Shown piece by piece: positions 1 to 11,094 of a stretch of DNA of 47,056 nt. The notes under the pieces were generated by a model. That model was not told where the DNA came from. It searched no databases and saw only the letters and a program-made list of their open reading frames with translations. The first letter of the stretch is position 1; the number at the start of each line of letters is the position of its first letter. Origin of the DNA: SMBSF63 sp034003545 (GTDB lineage: Bacteria > Chloroflexota > Anaerolineae > Anaerolineales > Anaerolineaceae); NCBI GenBank assembly GCA_964447155.1, contig CAYURM010000030.1, positions 1 to 47,056 of the forward strand. Reading direction: 5' to 3'. Both the position numbers and the translations under genes were made by a program.

Positions 1-55
1 CCATCGTACCCACATTCAGATGCGGTTTGTTTCGGTCAAACTTCTGCTTTGCCAT
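1..55 (-). CDS. tuf: Elongation factor Tu, N-terminal fragment (cut by window edge)
   Basis: Only the first 18 codons are in the window. They read MAKQKFDRNKPHLNVGTM, which is the conserved EF-Tu N-terminus just before the first GTP-binding loop. EF-Tu is the GTPase that delivers aminoacyl-tRNA to the ribosome. The ATG at 55-53 is preceded on the minus strand by AGGAG. It follows fusA with a gap of about 46 bp, the usual str-operon order, so it is probably cotranscribed. Residue 18 is Met where most EF-Tu proteins have Ile; this is a minor difference. The rest of the gene lies left of the window. Confidence 0.95.
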   Translation of the reverse strand, partial: MAKQKFDRNKPHLNVGTM

Positions 56-101
56 AATAAAATCTCCTGAAAATAAGTAGGTTTAATTTTTGCTTTTTCA
101 A

Positions 102-2174
102 TTAACTCAAAATCTTTTTTGCAACCGATTCAGATACGGGTGCATAATGTTCAAATTCCATAGTGAAAACACCGCGGCCTTGCGTGATCGAGCGCAGCTC
201 GGTCGCATATCCAAACATTTCTGCCAGAGGAACAAGGGCCCGCACGGACTGGCCGTTACCAGAGCGCATTTCCGTACCCTGGATTTCGCCGCGTCGTGAA
301 CTAATCTGCCCCAGAACGTCACCAAAATAATCATCCGGGACGGTGATGTCGACCTTCATGATCGGCTCCAGCAGCACGGTACCACCCTTTTCGACACCTT
401 CTCGAAAAGCCATCGCTCCGGCCAGTTTGAATGCCATTTCATTCGAGTCCACTTCGTGAAAAGAACCGTCGATCAAAGCTACCCGCAAATCGGTAACCGG
501 ATATCCGGCCAGCGGACCGCTCTCGGCAGCTTCGCGGATGCCGCGTTCAACAGAAGGAATAAAATTGCGCGGCACAGAACCGCCCACAACCTTGTCCTCG
601 AACACAACCCCGGCACCGCGCGCCAGCGGTTCAAATTCCAGCACAACATGCGCATACATACCGCGCCCGCCGCTTTGCTTCACATAGCGAAAATTCACTT
701 TATCAACGTTTCGGCGGATCGTCTCACGATAGGAGACACGCGGACGACCGACATTGGCTTTCACGTTGAACTCACGCACCATGCGGTCAACCAGCACATC
801 CAGGTGAAGCTCACCCATGCCGGAGATGATCGTCTGGGCAGTATTCTCGTCCACACGCACGCGGAAAGTAGGGTCTTCCTGCGACAACTTGTGCAGCGCT
901 TCCCCCATTTTTTCCTGATCAACTGTTGTCTTTGGCTCAATTGCAACGGAAATAACCGGTTCAGGGAAAGTAATATTTTCCAGGATGATCTGCTGACTGG
1001 CATCACACAAAGTGTCGCCCGTAAACGTTTCTTTCAAGCCCAGAATGGCGGCAATTTCACCCGCATACACTTTGTCGATATCTTCGCGGCGGTCGGCATA
1101 CATACGCAGCACCCGCCCGATGCGTTCTTTCTTTTCTTTAACCGGGTTATACACCATCGTGCCCTGATTCATCACACCGGAATACACACGGAAGTAGGCC
1201 AGACGGCCAACATACGGGTCGGTAACGATCTTGAACACCAACGCACTCATCGGTTCATCATCCTGCGGCAACCGCTTGACTTCTTCACCGGTTTTTGGAT
1301 CAATGCCGACAATAGCGGGAACATCTATCGGCGATGGCAAATAATCCACCACAGCATCCAAAACCGCCCGCACACCTTTATTCTTCAAAGATGAGCCGCA
1401 AAAGATCGGCGTTAATTTATTGCTGATCACTGCACGGCGCAGTGCAGCCTTGATTTCTTCTTTGGTAATGTCATCGGGTGATTCAAGATACTTCTCAAGC
1501 AGCTCATCGTCATTTTCTGCAATTTTTTCGATCATCATGCTGCGATCGTACGCTGCCCGATCTCGCAATTCTTCCGGGATCTGGCCGCGAACAGGCTCTG
1601 TGCCCAGCTCATCTTCCCAAAATATTGCATCCTCTTCAACCAGATCAACTGCACCTTTGAAGTTTGCTTCTTCACCAATAGGGATTTGCATAGCAACCGG
1701 GTTAGCGCCCAATCGAGAAACAATCGACTCGATTGAACTTTCGTAGGAGGCCCCTACCCGGTCCATCTTGTTAATGAAACAAATGCGGGGAACATGATAC
1801 CGGTCTGCCTGTCGCCAGACGGTTTCACTTTGAGGTTCAACACCCTGGGTACCATCAAACACAACCACACCGCCATCCAGTACGCGCAGCGAACGCTGCA
1901 CTTCGGCAGTGAAGTCAATATGTCCAGGTGTGTCAATAACATTGATCTGATAGCCGCGCCACTGTGTGGTAATCGCCGCCGATACAATCGTTATCCCCCG
2001 TTCCCGCTCTTGCGCCATCCAATCCGTGACAGTAGTACCGTCGTCAACCGAACCAATCCGGTAAGTTTTACCGGTGTAGAAAAGGATTCGTTCAGTTGTG
2101 GTCGTCTTCCCGGCATCGATATGGGCAATAATCCCTATATTTCGATACCGCACTAACGGATATTCGCGCGTCAT
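102..2174 (-). CDS. fusA: Elongation factor G
   Basis: 690 residues, the normal length for EF-G, the GTPase that drives ribosomal translocation and, with RRF, ribosome recycling. The N-terminus carries the P-loop (AHIDAGKTTTTERIL, about residues 17-31), the switch region RGITI, DTPGH (G3) and NKMD (G4). Domains II to V follow, including the domain IV segment GGSVPRNFIPSVERGIREA and a C-terminal RGEIQG element. The start ATG at 2174 has only a weak upstream AGG. It lies 33 bp after rpsG and before tuf, in standard rpsL-rpsG-fusA-tuf order. No key residue is missing, so it should be the housekeeping copy. Confidence 0.97.
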   Translation of the reverse strand: MTREYPLVRYRNIGIIAHIDAGKTTTTERILFYTGKTYRIGSVDDGTTVTDWMAQERERGITIVSAAITTQWRGYQINVIDTPGHIDFTAEVQRSLRVLDGGVVVFDGTQGVEPQSETVWRQADRYHVPRICFINKMDRVGASYESSIESIVSRLGANPVAMQIPIGEEANFKGAVDLVEEDAIFWEDELGTEPVRGQIPEELRDRAAYDRSMMIEKIAENDDELLEKYLESPDDITKEEIKAALRRAVISNKLTPIFCGSSLKNKGVRAVLDAVVDYLPSPIDVPAIVGIDPKTGEEVKRLPQDDEPMSALVFKIVTDPYVGRLAYFRVYSGVMNQGTMVYNPVKEKKERIGRVLRMYADRREDIDKVYAGEIAAILGLKETFTGDTLCDASQQIILENITFPEPVISVAIEPKTTVDQEKMGEALHKLSQEDPTFRVRVDENTAQTIISGMGELHLDVLVDRMVREFNVKANVGRPRVSYRETIRRNVDKVNFRYVKQSGGRGMYAHVVLEFEPLARGAGVVFEDKVVGGSVPRNFIPSVERGIREAAESGPLAGYPVTDLRVALIDGSFHEVDSNEMAFKLAGAMAFREGVEKGGTVLLEPIMKVDITVPDDYFGDVLGQISSRRGEIQGTEMRSGNGQSVRALVPLAEMFGYATELRSITQGRGVFTMEFEHYAPVSESVAKKILS

Positions 2175-2207
2175 TTTAAAAACCTGCTATTTGCTAACCT
2201 TTCAAAA

Positions 2208-2675
2208 TTAAACACGATAGTGTGAAAATGCCCGGTTGGCTTCTGCCATTTTGTGGGCTTCTTCGCGCTTTCGCATGGCGGTTCCCTGCTGATTGTAAGC
2301 ATCAAGGATTTCAGTAGATAAACTTTCGGCAAAGGACTTACCGGTACGGTTGCGGGCAGCATCCAGAATCCAGCGCATCGCCAGAGTTGCCCGACGGGAA
2401 GAAGAAACTTCCATCGGAACCTGATATGTGGCCCCGCCAACACGGCGTGGTTTCACTTCCATCAAAGGACCAACATTCTTGAGGGCCGTTTCCAAAACTT
2501 CCAACGCATCCTTGTCAGTCTTTTCATGAAGAATATCCATTGCTTCATACATCATCCGAACAGCTGCGCTTTTCTTGCCGTTCTTCATGATCCGGTTCAC
2601 CAGGTAGGAAACGGTCATGGAGTTATAGCGCAAATCCGGAAGCACTTCTCTTTTTTCTGGTTTTGTTCTTCGCAT
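2208..2675 (-). CDS. rpsG: 30S ribosomal protein S7
   Basis: 155 residues, typical for bacterial S7, which nucleates folding of the 16S rRNA 3' domain in the head of the small subunit. Recognisable parts are the N-terminal MRRTKPEKREVLPDLRYNS, the segment GKKSAAVRMMYEAMDIL, and the helix RRVGGATYQVPMEV that contacts rRNA near the E site. The C-terminus AEANRAFSHYRV is complete. The gene sits between rpsL and fusA with short gaps, as in the classical str operon. In E. coli S7 represses this operon; no comparable site was identified here. Confidence 0.97.
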   Translation of the reverse strand: MRRTKPEKREVLPDLRYNSMTVSYLVNRIMKNGKKSAAVRMMYEAMDILHEKTDKDALEVLETALKNVGPLMEVKPRRVGGATYQVPMEVSSSRRATLAMRWILDAARNRTGKSFAESLSTEILDAYNQQGTAMRKREEAHKMAEANRAFSHYRV

Positions 2676-2703
2676 TTAATCGTTCTCCGTCTTAATCGAC
2701 AAA

Positions 2704-3120
2704 TTATTTAGGCCGCTTGGAACCGTATTTGGAACGGCCCTGGGCACGATCGGAAACGCCAGTTGCATCCAGGGTTCCCCGAACAATATGATAACGCACA
2801 CCAGGCAGGTCTTTCACACGACCGCCGCGCACCATAACAACAGAGTGCTCCTGCAGGGAGTGTCCTTCACCAGGAATATAAGCCGTAACTTCCATCCCGT
2901 TGGACAAACGAACACGAGCAATTTTTCGCAAAGCCGAATTCGGCTTCTTGGGCGTCATGGTACGCACCACAGTGCAAACACCACGCTTCTGGGGCGCGCC
3001 GTTGGTCTGGTGAATACGGCGCTGCTTGTTCGCATTATAAGTGTACTGCAATGCAGGAGACTTACTCTTGCTTTTCTTGGTCTTGCGACCTTTGCGGATC
3101 AATTGGTTAATGGTTGGCAC
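2704..3120 (-). CDS. rpsL: 30S ribosomal protein S12
   Basis: 138 residues, normal length. S12 sits at the decoding centre and helps monitor codon-anticodon pairing. The start is GTG at 3120, chosen because CGGAGG lies a few bases upstream and the protein then begins MPTINQLIRKGR as in the family. The TPKKPNSALRK loop, where streptomycin-resistance changes occur in other bacteria, is wild type. The segment KDLPGVRYH holds the Asp that RimO methylthiolates in many bacteria. It is the first gene of the str cluster, about 150 nt downstream of a strong promoter and a hairpin-bearing leader. Confidence 0.97.
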   Translation of the reverse strand: MPTINQLIRKGRKTKKSKSKSPALQYTYNANKQRRIHQTNGAPQKRGVCTVVRTMTPKKPNSALRKIARVRLSNGMEVTAYIPGEGHSLQEHSVVMVRGGRVKDLPGVRYHIVRGTLDATGVSDRAQGRSKYGSKRPK

Positions 3121-3191
3121 TTCTTGCCTCCGAATAAGAATACTTCTTTGTTTAATTCCGTCTCAATAAGATTTGAACCAGTTCCCAACAA

Positions 3192-3224
3192 GTAAGGCCA
3201 TCCACATAACTTTGATGGCCTTAC
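3192..3224 (-). promoter_or_regulatory. Perfect 11-bp hairpin in the rpsL leader
   Basis: GTAAGGCCATC and its exact complement GATGGCCTTAC flank an 11-nt loop. The hairpin lies between the str promoter and the rpsL start, inside the predicted 5' leader. On the minus-strand transcript it is followed by UUGUU, not a full U-tract, so it could be an attenuator, a protein-binding site or a weak terminator for readthrough from rpoB. A shorter stem, CCCGA-AA-TCGGG, lies just upstream in the transcript (about 3256-3267). Function is inference. Confidence 0.5.
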
Positions 3225-3279
3225 CCTAATGACTGACCAGGCACAAATCACCCAACCCGATTTCGGGCAACGAGAAAAG

Positions 3280-3308
3280 ATTATATCACGCCCATTATCG
3301 AGCGTCAA
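3280..3308 (-). promoter_or_regulatory. Strong sigma-70 promoter for rpsL-rpsG-fusA-tuf
   Basis: On the minus strand TTGACG (3308-3303), a 17-nt spacer and TATAAT (3285-3280) give a near-consensus promoter beginning 13 bp beyond the rpoB stop codon. The expected transcription start is near 3273, giving a leader of about 150 nt before rpsL. It indicates that the str genes need not rely on readthrough from rpoB. Confidence 0.8.
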
Positions 3309-3321
3309 GCAAACGATCTCG

Positions 3322-7248
<3,927 letters not shown>

Positions 7249-7337
7249 GGGACTCTCCTGTGGTAAAATAATTCGAGTAAAATAAACCAACGGCTCTCCG
7301 AATCATAATTCATCGGTGCCGGAATGCACAAACATTC

Positions 7338-7366
7338 ATTATAGCAACATTTCTTTATTCAGTCAA
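7338..7366 (-). promoter_or_regulatory. Promoter of rpoB
   Basis: On the minus strand TTGACT (7366-7361), a 17-nt spacer and TATAAT (7343-7338) form a near-consensus sigma-70 promoter about 90 nt upstream of the rpoB ATG. The -35 box overlaps the 3' end of the phosphodiesterase remnant, so rpoB transcription appears independent of anything upstream. Confidence 0.8.
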
Positions 7367-7655
7367 TGCAATTTCTGCGTTTTTCCTGCATTTCCACCCA
7401 ATTTTTTCCGTTTCTTTTTCTGTCTGTCAGAAATACATGCCGTGCCACTACCTCCCCTTCCGTATTAATTTCCAATACACCATAAACTGGATCATATCCC
7501 TGCGACCCAGTCAAACTGCCTGGGTTAACAAATAATTGTTTCCCAAACCGCACCCGTTCAGGAACGTGCGTATGACCAAATACGATCACATCTGCATCCG
7601 GCAAAATTTTCATCAAATAACACCGATGAAACGCAAACCCGTACCCCGCATTGCA
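7359..7655 (-). pseudogene. Remnant of a YfcE/MJ0936-type metallophosphoesterase (C-terminal half only)
   Basis: The readable frame contains LPDADVIVFGHTHVPERV and LFVNPGSLTG, the C-terminal metal-ligand GHTH motif and the NPGS motif of YfcE-type phosphodiesterases. Homology-like sequence continues upstream of the possible TTG/ATG starts (7616, 7613) through NAGYGFAFHRCYL until an in-frame stop at 7658-7656. The N-terminal half with the DxH and GD motifs is gone, and rsmG begins on the other strand at 7684. Family members are usually around 150-180 residues; about 85-99 remain. Without the N-terminal metal ligands it should be inactive. I read it as a truncated gene left by rearrangement next to the rpoB promoter. 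Confidence 0.75.
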
Positions 7656-7668
7656 TCAAAAACAACGG

Positions 7669-7674
7669 TATAAT
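7669..7674 (+). promoter_or_regulatory. -10 box of rsmG, likely leaderless start
   Basis: A consensus TATAAT ends 9 nt before the rsmG ATG, so transcription should start within about 3 nt of the start codon. No Shine-Dalgarno sequence precedes the ATG. No good -35 box was found at the proper distance. Confidence 0.6.
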
Positions 7675-7683
7675 CAAAATCCT

Positions 7684-8391
7684 ATGGAAAAGTTAGCCCG
7701 CGAAGTCAAAGCCCTGCTGGGAATTACCCTCACACCGTCCCAAATTACTGCATTTGAAATCTATCAACGCGAGCTGATGGATTGGAACGAACGTCATAAC
7801 CTGACCGCCATCCGTGATGAAGAAGGCATCCGCGTCAAGCACTTCCTGGATTCTCTTACCTGCTTGAAAATGATCAACTGCCCTCCCAAACGCATGATCG
7901 ATGTCGGCACCGGCGGTGGATTCCCCGGTATCCCCCTGAAAATTCTCATGCCCGGCATGCAGCTCACCCTGGTCGAGTCGGTTGGTAAAAAAGTGCGCTT
8001 CTGTCAGCACATCGTTAAGGCCCTCAAGCTGGACAACGTATCTGTCATTCAGCAGCGCGCCGAAGAACTGGGTCAGTCCCCGCAACATCGCGAAAAATAC
8101 GACTGGGCTGTCGCCCGGGCCGTTGCCAACCTGCCCATCCTGGCGGAATATCTGCTCCCATTAGTGCGAATCAAAGGCGCCATGCTGGCGCAAAAAGGCC
8201 ACTCCGGCCCGGCAGAAGCCCAAACAGCCGAAGAAGCCATCCGGCTTCTGGGCGGGCACCTGCGCCAGCTTCACCACCTTACCTTGCCCGGTGTTGTGGA
8301 AGAGCGCTACCTGATCGTGATCGACAAAGTTGCTGCCACCCCGGCCCAATACCCCCGCCGCATCGGCATCCCTTCAAAGAAACCGCTATAG
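7684..8391 (+). CDS. rsmG: 16S rRNA (guanine-N7) methyltransferase RsmG
   Basis: 235 residues, as expected for RsmG (GidB), which methylates G527 (E. coli numbering) of 16S rRNA using SAM. The SAM-binding loop MIDVGTGGGFPGIPLKI is near residues 78-94, the downstream VESVGKKV carries the second strand acidic position, and DWAVARAVANLPILAEYLLP carries the conserved AR motif. The ATG at 7684 is chosen because it gives the normal N-terminus; an in-frame upstream codon at 7651 would lie upstream of the -10 box. The gene stands alone on the plus strand between the phosphodiesterase remnant and the convergent ppgK, not beside mnmG or parAB as in many bacteria. Confidence 0.93.
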   Translation: MEKLAREVKALLGITLTPSQITAFEIYQRELMDWNERHNLTAIRDEEGIRVKHFLDSLTCLKMINCPPKRMIDVGTGGGFPGIPLKILMPGMQLTLVESVGKKVRFCQHIVKALKLDNVSVIQQRAEELGQSPQHREKYDWAVARAVANLPILAEYLLPLVRIKGAMLAQKGHSGPAEAQTAEEAIRLLGGHLRQLHHLTLPGVVEERYLIVIDKVAATPAQYPRRIGIPSKKPL

Positions 8392-8476
8392 CCGCTGGAT
8401 AACCTGATGAAAACAATATCCGCCCAGGACAATCCGTGGACGGATAGGTAGTGTGCCTTGATTTGCAAACGTAATT

Positions 8477-8497
8477 GTAGTAACGACTTTAGTCGTT
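8477..8497. repeat. REP-like palindrome, copy 1
   Basis: GTAG followed by TAACGACTTTAGTCGTT, an 8-bp-class hairpin. It lies in the gap between the convergent rsmG and ppgK genes. Related copies lie at 38541-38600, 42694-42715 and 46953-46975. A short additional inverted repeat ATCCGT-GG-ACGGAT is at 8432-8445. No gene is seen in 8392-8533. Confidence 0.75.
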
Positions 8498-8533
8498 CCC
8501 CCCACACAAACTCGAATAGTGTCTATAAAACCA

Positions 8534-9265
8534 TTACAGCTGCCCTGCCAAAGCAGCTCCGATGATCCCTGCCTCGTTGAGCGTCTCGGCAGTAACAAGT
8601 TCCGTTGGCACAGTCATAAACTCGCTGAACTTCTCGAACTTCTTGCTCGCTCCCCCACCCAGGATGATCAGATCCGGCCAGAACAATTTGTGCAGGTAAT
8701 TCAGATAATCATTAAATCGTTTGCCCCATTTTTTCCAGGACAGATCTTCGCGCTTGCGGGCTGCATCAGAGGCTGCCCATTCAGCATCTTGCCCGTTGAA
8801 TTCGATATGCCCCAGTTCGGTGTTGGGTAATAACACACCGTCGGTGAACAGGGATGATCCAAGACCAGTGCCAATCGTGATCACCAACACCACGCCTTTG
8901 CGATCCTTACCGGCACCAAAGGCCATCTCTGCCAGGCCGGCCACATCGGCATCATTGAACACTTTCACCGGGCAGCCCGTGGCTTTGCTGATCAAGCCCG
9001 CAGCATCCGTGCCAATCCAGGCTTTATCCACATTGGCTGCCGTGCGGGTGATTCCCTGCTGCACCACAGCGGGGAAACCGCAGCCAATCGGTCCTTTCCA
9101 GTCAAAATGCCGGGCAATTTCTGCAATCGTTTCCGCAACAGGTTCCGGACTGGATGGCTGCGGCGTAGCGATCCGAAAGCGCTCGGCAAGCAATTCTCCG
9201 GTTTCCACATCTACCGGTGCACCCTTAATCCCTGATCCGCCAATATCAATCCCTAATACGTGCAT
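8534..9265 (-). CDS. ppgK: Polyphosphate glucokinase (ROK family)
   Basis: 243 residues. PPGK phosphorylates glucose with inorganic polyphosphate or ATP and feeds glycolysis in the cytoplasm. The N-terminal phosphate loop is LGIDIGGSGIKGAPVD (residues 3-18), followed by CGFPAVVQQG, the catalytic segment VFNDADVAGLAE, the ROK phosphate motif TIGTGLGSSLF and the Glu-bearing NTELGHIEF. The KKWGKRFNDYL segment is typical of the polyphosphate-using branch. The ATG at 9265 is preceded by AAAGGAG with good spacing, so upstream in-frame codons are rejected. It follows recF by 82 bp and is probably the last gene of the cNMP-protein/def/recF unit. Confidence 0.9.
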   Translation of the reverse strand: MHVLGIDIGGSGIKGAPVDVETGELLAERFRIATPQPSSPEPVAETIAEIARHFDWKGPIGCGFPAVVQQGITRTAANVDKAWIGTDAAGLISKATGCPVKVFNDADVAGLAEMAFGAGKDRKGVVLVITIGTGLGSSLFTDGVLLPNTELGHIEFNGQDAEWAASDAARKREDLSWKKWGKRFNDYLNYLHKLFWPDLIILGGGASKKFEKFSEFMTVPTELVTAETLNEAGIIGAALAGQL

Positions 9266-9347
9266 AGTATCTCCTTTCGATATGCGAACTTCATCAGGCG
9301 GCCCCATCCCCTTCATGATACATGTGTAAACAACCCCTTCCATATTA

Positions 9348-10541
9348 TTAGGCAGTAACCCGCCCCGCGTCGATTTGCCACACCGTACTGGCCTCCACAA
9401 AGGCCGGGGCGAACAGATTAACATCTGTTGTTGTCATCAGTGTTTGCTCACTGTCAGCCAGATAATCCAGCAAATCCTGCCGCCGTTTGGCATCCAGTTC
9501 TGCCAGGATCTCATCCAGCAGCAACACCGGCCAGGTGCCGGTCTTCTCCCGCATCCAGGAAACCTCTGCCAGCTTCAGCGAAAGCAGCGCCGTACGCACC
9601 TGCCCGCGCGAGCCATAACTCCCCAGATCAATCCCATTTGCTAAAACACGAAGCTCATCGCGGTGTGGTCCGACCGTCGTTACCCCGCGGGCGATTTCCT
9701 CCCCATGCAGGGCTGCCAGCTTTTCTGTAAATCCTTCCTGCAAATCATCGCGGCTGTAGGCACTGCGGTCTGCAGGCGTGGTGAAAGGCAGCGCAAACTG
9801 GTCTTCCGGTTCAGGCAGGGGGTCATAGGCCGGCTGGTAAACAAAGCGCAGCACTTCCTGGTCTCCCGTCAAATGTAGATGAATCTTTGCCGCAATGGCT
9901 TCCATTTCATCAATCGCATCAATCCGTGCCTTAATCAACATCGCGCCGGAGCGGGTCAACAGCTCATCCCAATACACAAGCTGATCGCGGTCCCCGCCGC
10001 GCTCTGCCAGCAATTTCAGCAAGGCATTGCGCTGGATGATCGTGTGGTTATATTTGCTCAGTGCCTGGGCATAGCCGGGCACCACCTGCGTCAGGGCCAG
10101 GTTCAGATACCGCCGCCGCTGATCTGGTCCGTCTTCCAGGATACGAGTCATCTGCGGCAGATAAATGACCGCATTAAATTCCCCAATCGCTTTCTGCGCC
10201 GTGCGGCGCACTCCATCCACGAGGATCTCCTTGCGCAGCCTGCGTCCCCCGTTCCCGTCCAGGATCAAACGGATCTCCAGCTTGTGCTTGCGGCCATCAC
10301 GTTCGTAATCTGCCACCAACCGGGTCACAGCCGGCTGTTCGTGCAAAGCCAGAAAATGGATCAGCTGCCTGTCGTTTTGGGCATGAAACGAAGTAAGTGT
10401 CGCCAGAAAATAAACCGCCTCCAGCAAGCTGGTTTTGCCCTGCGCATTATCCCCTACCAACATCAAAATCCGCCGGGGCACATCCATGTCCAGGCGGGTA
10501 AAAGCACGAAAATTGGTTAACGAAAGGTGGGTAAGAAACAT
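9348..10541 (-). CDS. recF: DNA replication and repair protein RecF
   Basis: 397 residues, a little longer than the usual 360-370. RecF is an SMC-like ATPase that acts with RecO/RecR to load RecA on gapped DNA. The N-terminus has the family signature LTHLSLTNFRAF and the Walker A GDNAQGKTSLLEAVYFLATL. The ABC signature is SRGQVRTALLSLKLAE and Walker B is PVLLLDEILAELDAKRR. The ATG overlaps the def stop codon as TAATG, which suggests translational coupling. It is not next to dnaA, dnaN or gyrB, its common neighbours elsewhere. Confidence 0.94.
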   Translation of the reverse strand: MFLTHLSLTNFRAFTRLDMDVPRRILMLVGDNAQGKTSLLEAVYFLATLTSFHAQNDRQLIHFLALHEQPAVTRLVADYERDGRKHKLEIRLILDGNGGRRLRKEILVDGVRRTAQKAIGEFNAVIYLPQMTRILEDGPDQRRRYLNLALTQVVPGYAQALSKYNHTIIQRNALLKLLAERGGDRDQLVYWDELLTRSGAMLIKARIDAIDEMEAIAAKIHLHLTGDQEVLRFVYQPAYDPLPEPEDQFALPFTTPADRSAYSRDDLQEGFTEKLAALHGEEIARGVTTVGPHRDELRVLANGIDLGSYGSRGQVRTALLSLKLAEVSWMREKTGTWPVLLLDEILAELDAKRRQDLLDYLADSEQTLMTTTDVNLFAPAFVEASTVWQIDAGRVTA

Positions 10542-11047
10542 TACCCTGAAATGACCTCTTCATCTGGTGCCGGCTGCCATACACGGGTAGCGCGGTCGGT
10601 GAACAATACACCGTTAAGATGATCAATCTCGTGCTGGAAGATGCGCGCCAGCCAGCCATGCGCCTTGATCTTGACAGCCTTGCCTTTGGCGTTCTTGCCT
10701 TTCACCACCACGGCCAGCGGGCGTTCCACCTCGCCAACCATGCCGGGAATCGACAGGCAGCCTTCAATACCCGTCTCCACTTCTTCCGAAACAGTAACCA
10801 ACTCGGGATTGATCACCGCATACAGCTTTTCCGGTTTCTCGGGATCATCTTCATCACCAAACTCTACCACGATCACCTTGCTGGAAACGCCTACCTGGGT
10901 GGCAGCCAGACCAACGCCTGGCTCATCCCGCATGGTATCCACCATATCGTCAATCAATTGCTGCAAAGCTTCGTCAAATTGTTCAACTGGCTGCGTTTCT
11001 CTGCGCAGCACAGGATCAGGAATTTTCTTTACTTCAAGTATTGCCAT
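10541..11047 (-). CDS. def: Peptide deformylase
   Basis: 168 residues, normal length. The enzyme removes the N-formyl group from new proteins and uses a metal bound by one Cys and two His. All three motifs are intact: GVGLAATQVG (motif 1), EGCLSIPG with the metal Cys (motif 2) and QHEIDHLNGVLF with the two His and catalytic Glu (motif 3). The ATG at 11047 (MAILEVKKIPDPVLR) has AAGGA upstream and gives the family N-terminus. Its stop shares a base with the recF ATG, and it lies about 47 bp after the cNMP/PH protein gene, so all three are probably one operon. Confidence 0.95.
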   Translation of the reverse strand: MAILEVKKIPDPVLRRETQPVEQFDEALQQLIDDMVDTMRDEPGVGLAATQVGVSSKVIVVEFGDEDDPEKPEKLYAVINPELVTVSEEVETGIEGCLSIPGMVGEVERPLAVVVKGKNAKGKAVKIKAHGWLARIFQHEIDHLNGVLFTDRATRVWQPAPDEEVISG

Positions 11048-11094
11048 AGCAGTCCTTCTTTCATATTCATAAATCAACCAGTATTTCCTCTATT

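Noticed and set aside
456..1394. A 312-codon open frame on the plus strand
   Set aside because: It lies fully inside fusA on the opposite strand, has no recognisable domain and is a codon-bias shadow of a conserved gene.
3121..3191. A T-loop-like GGTTCAAATC on the minus strand before rpsL, suggesting a tRNA
   Set aside because: The five bases on either side do not pair as a T-stem, and no acceptor stem or anticodon arm could be drawn.
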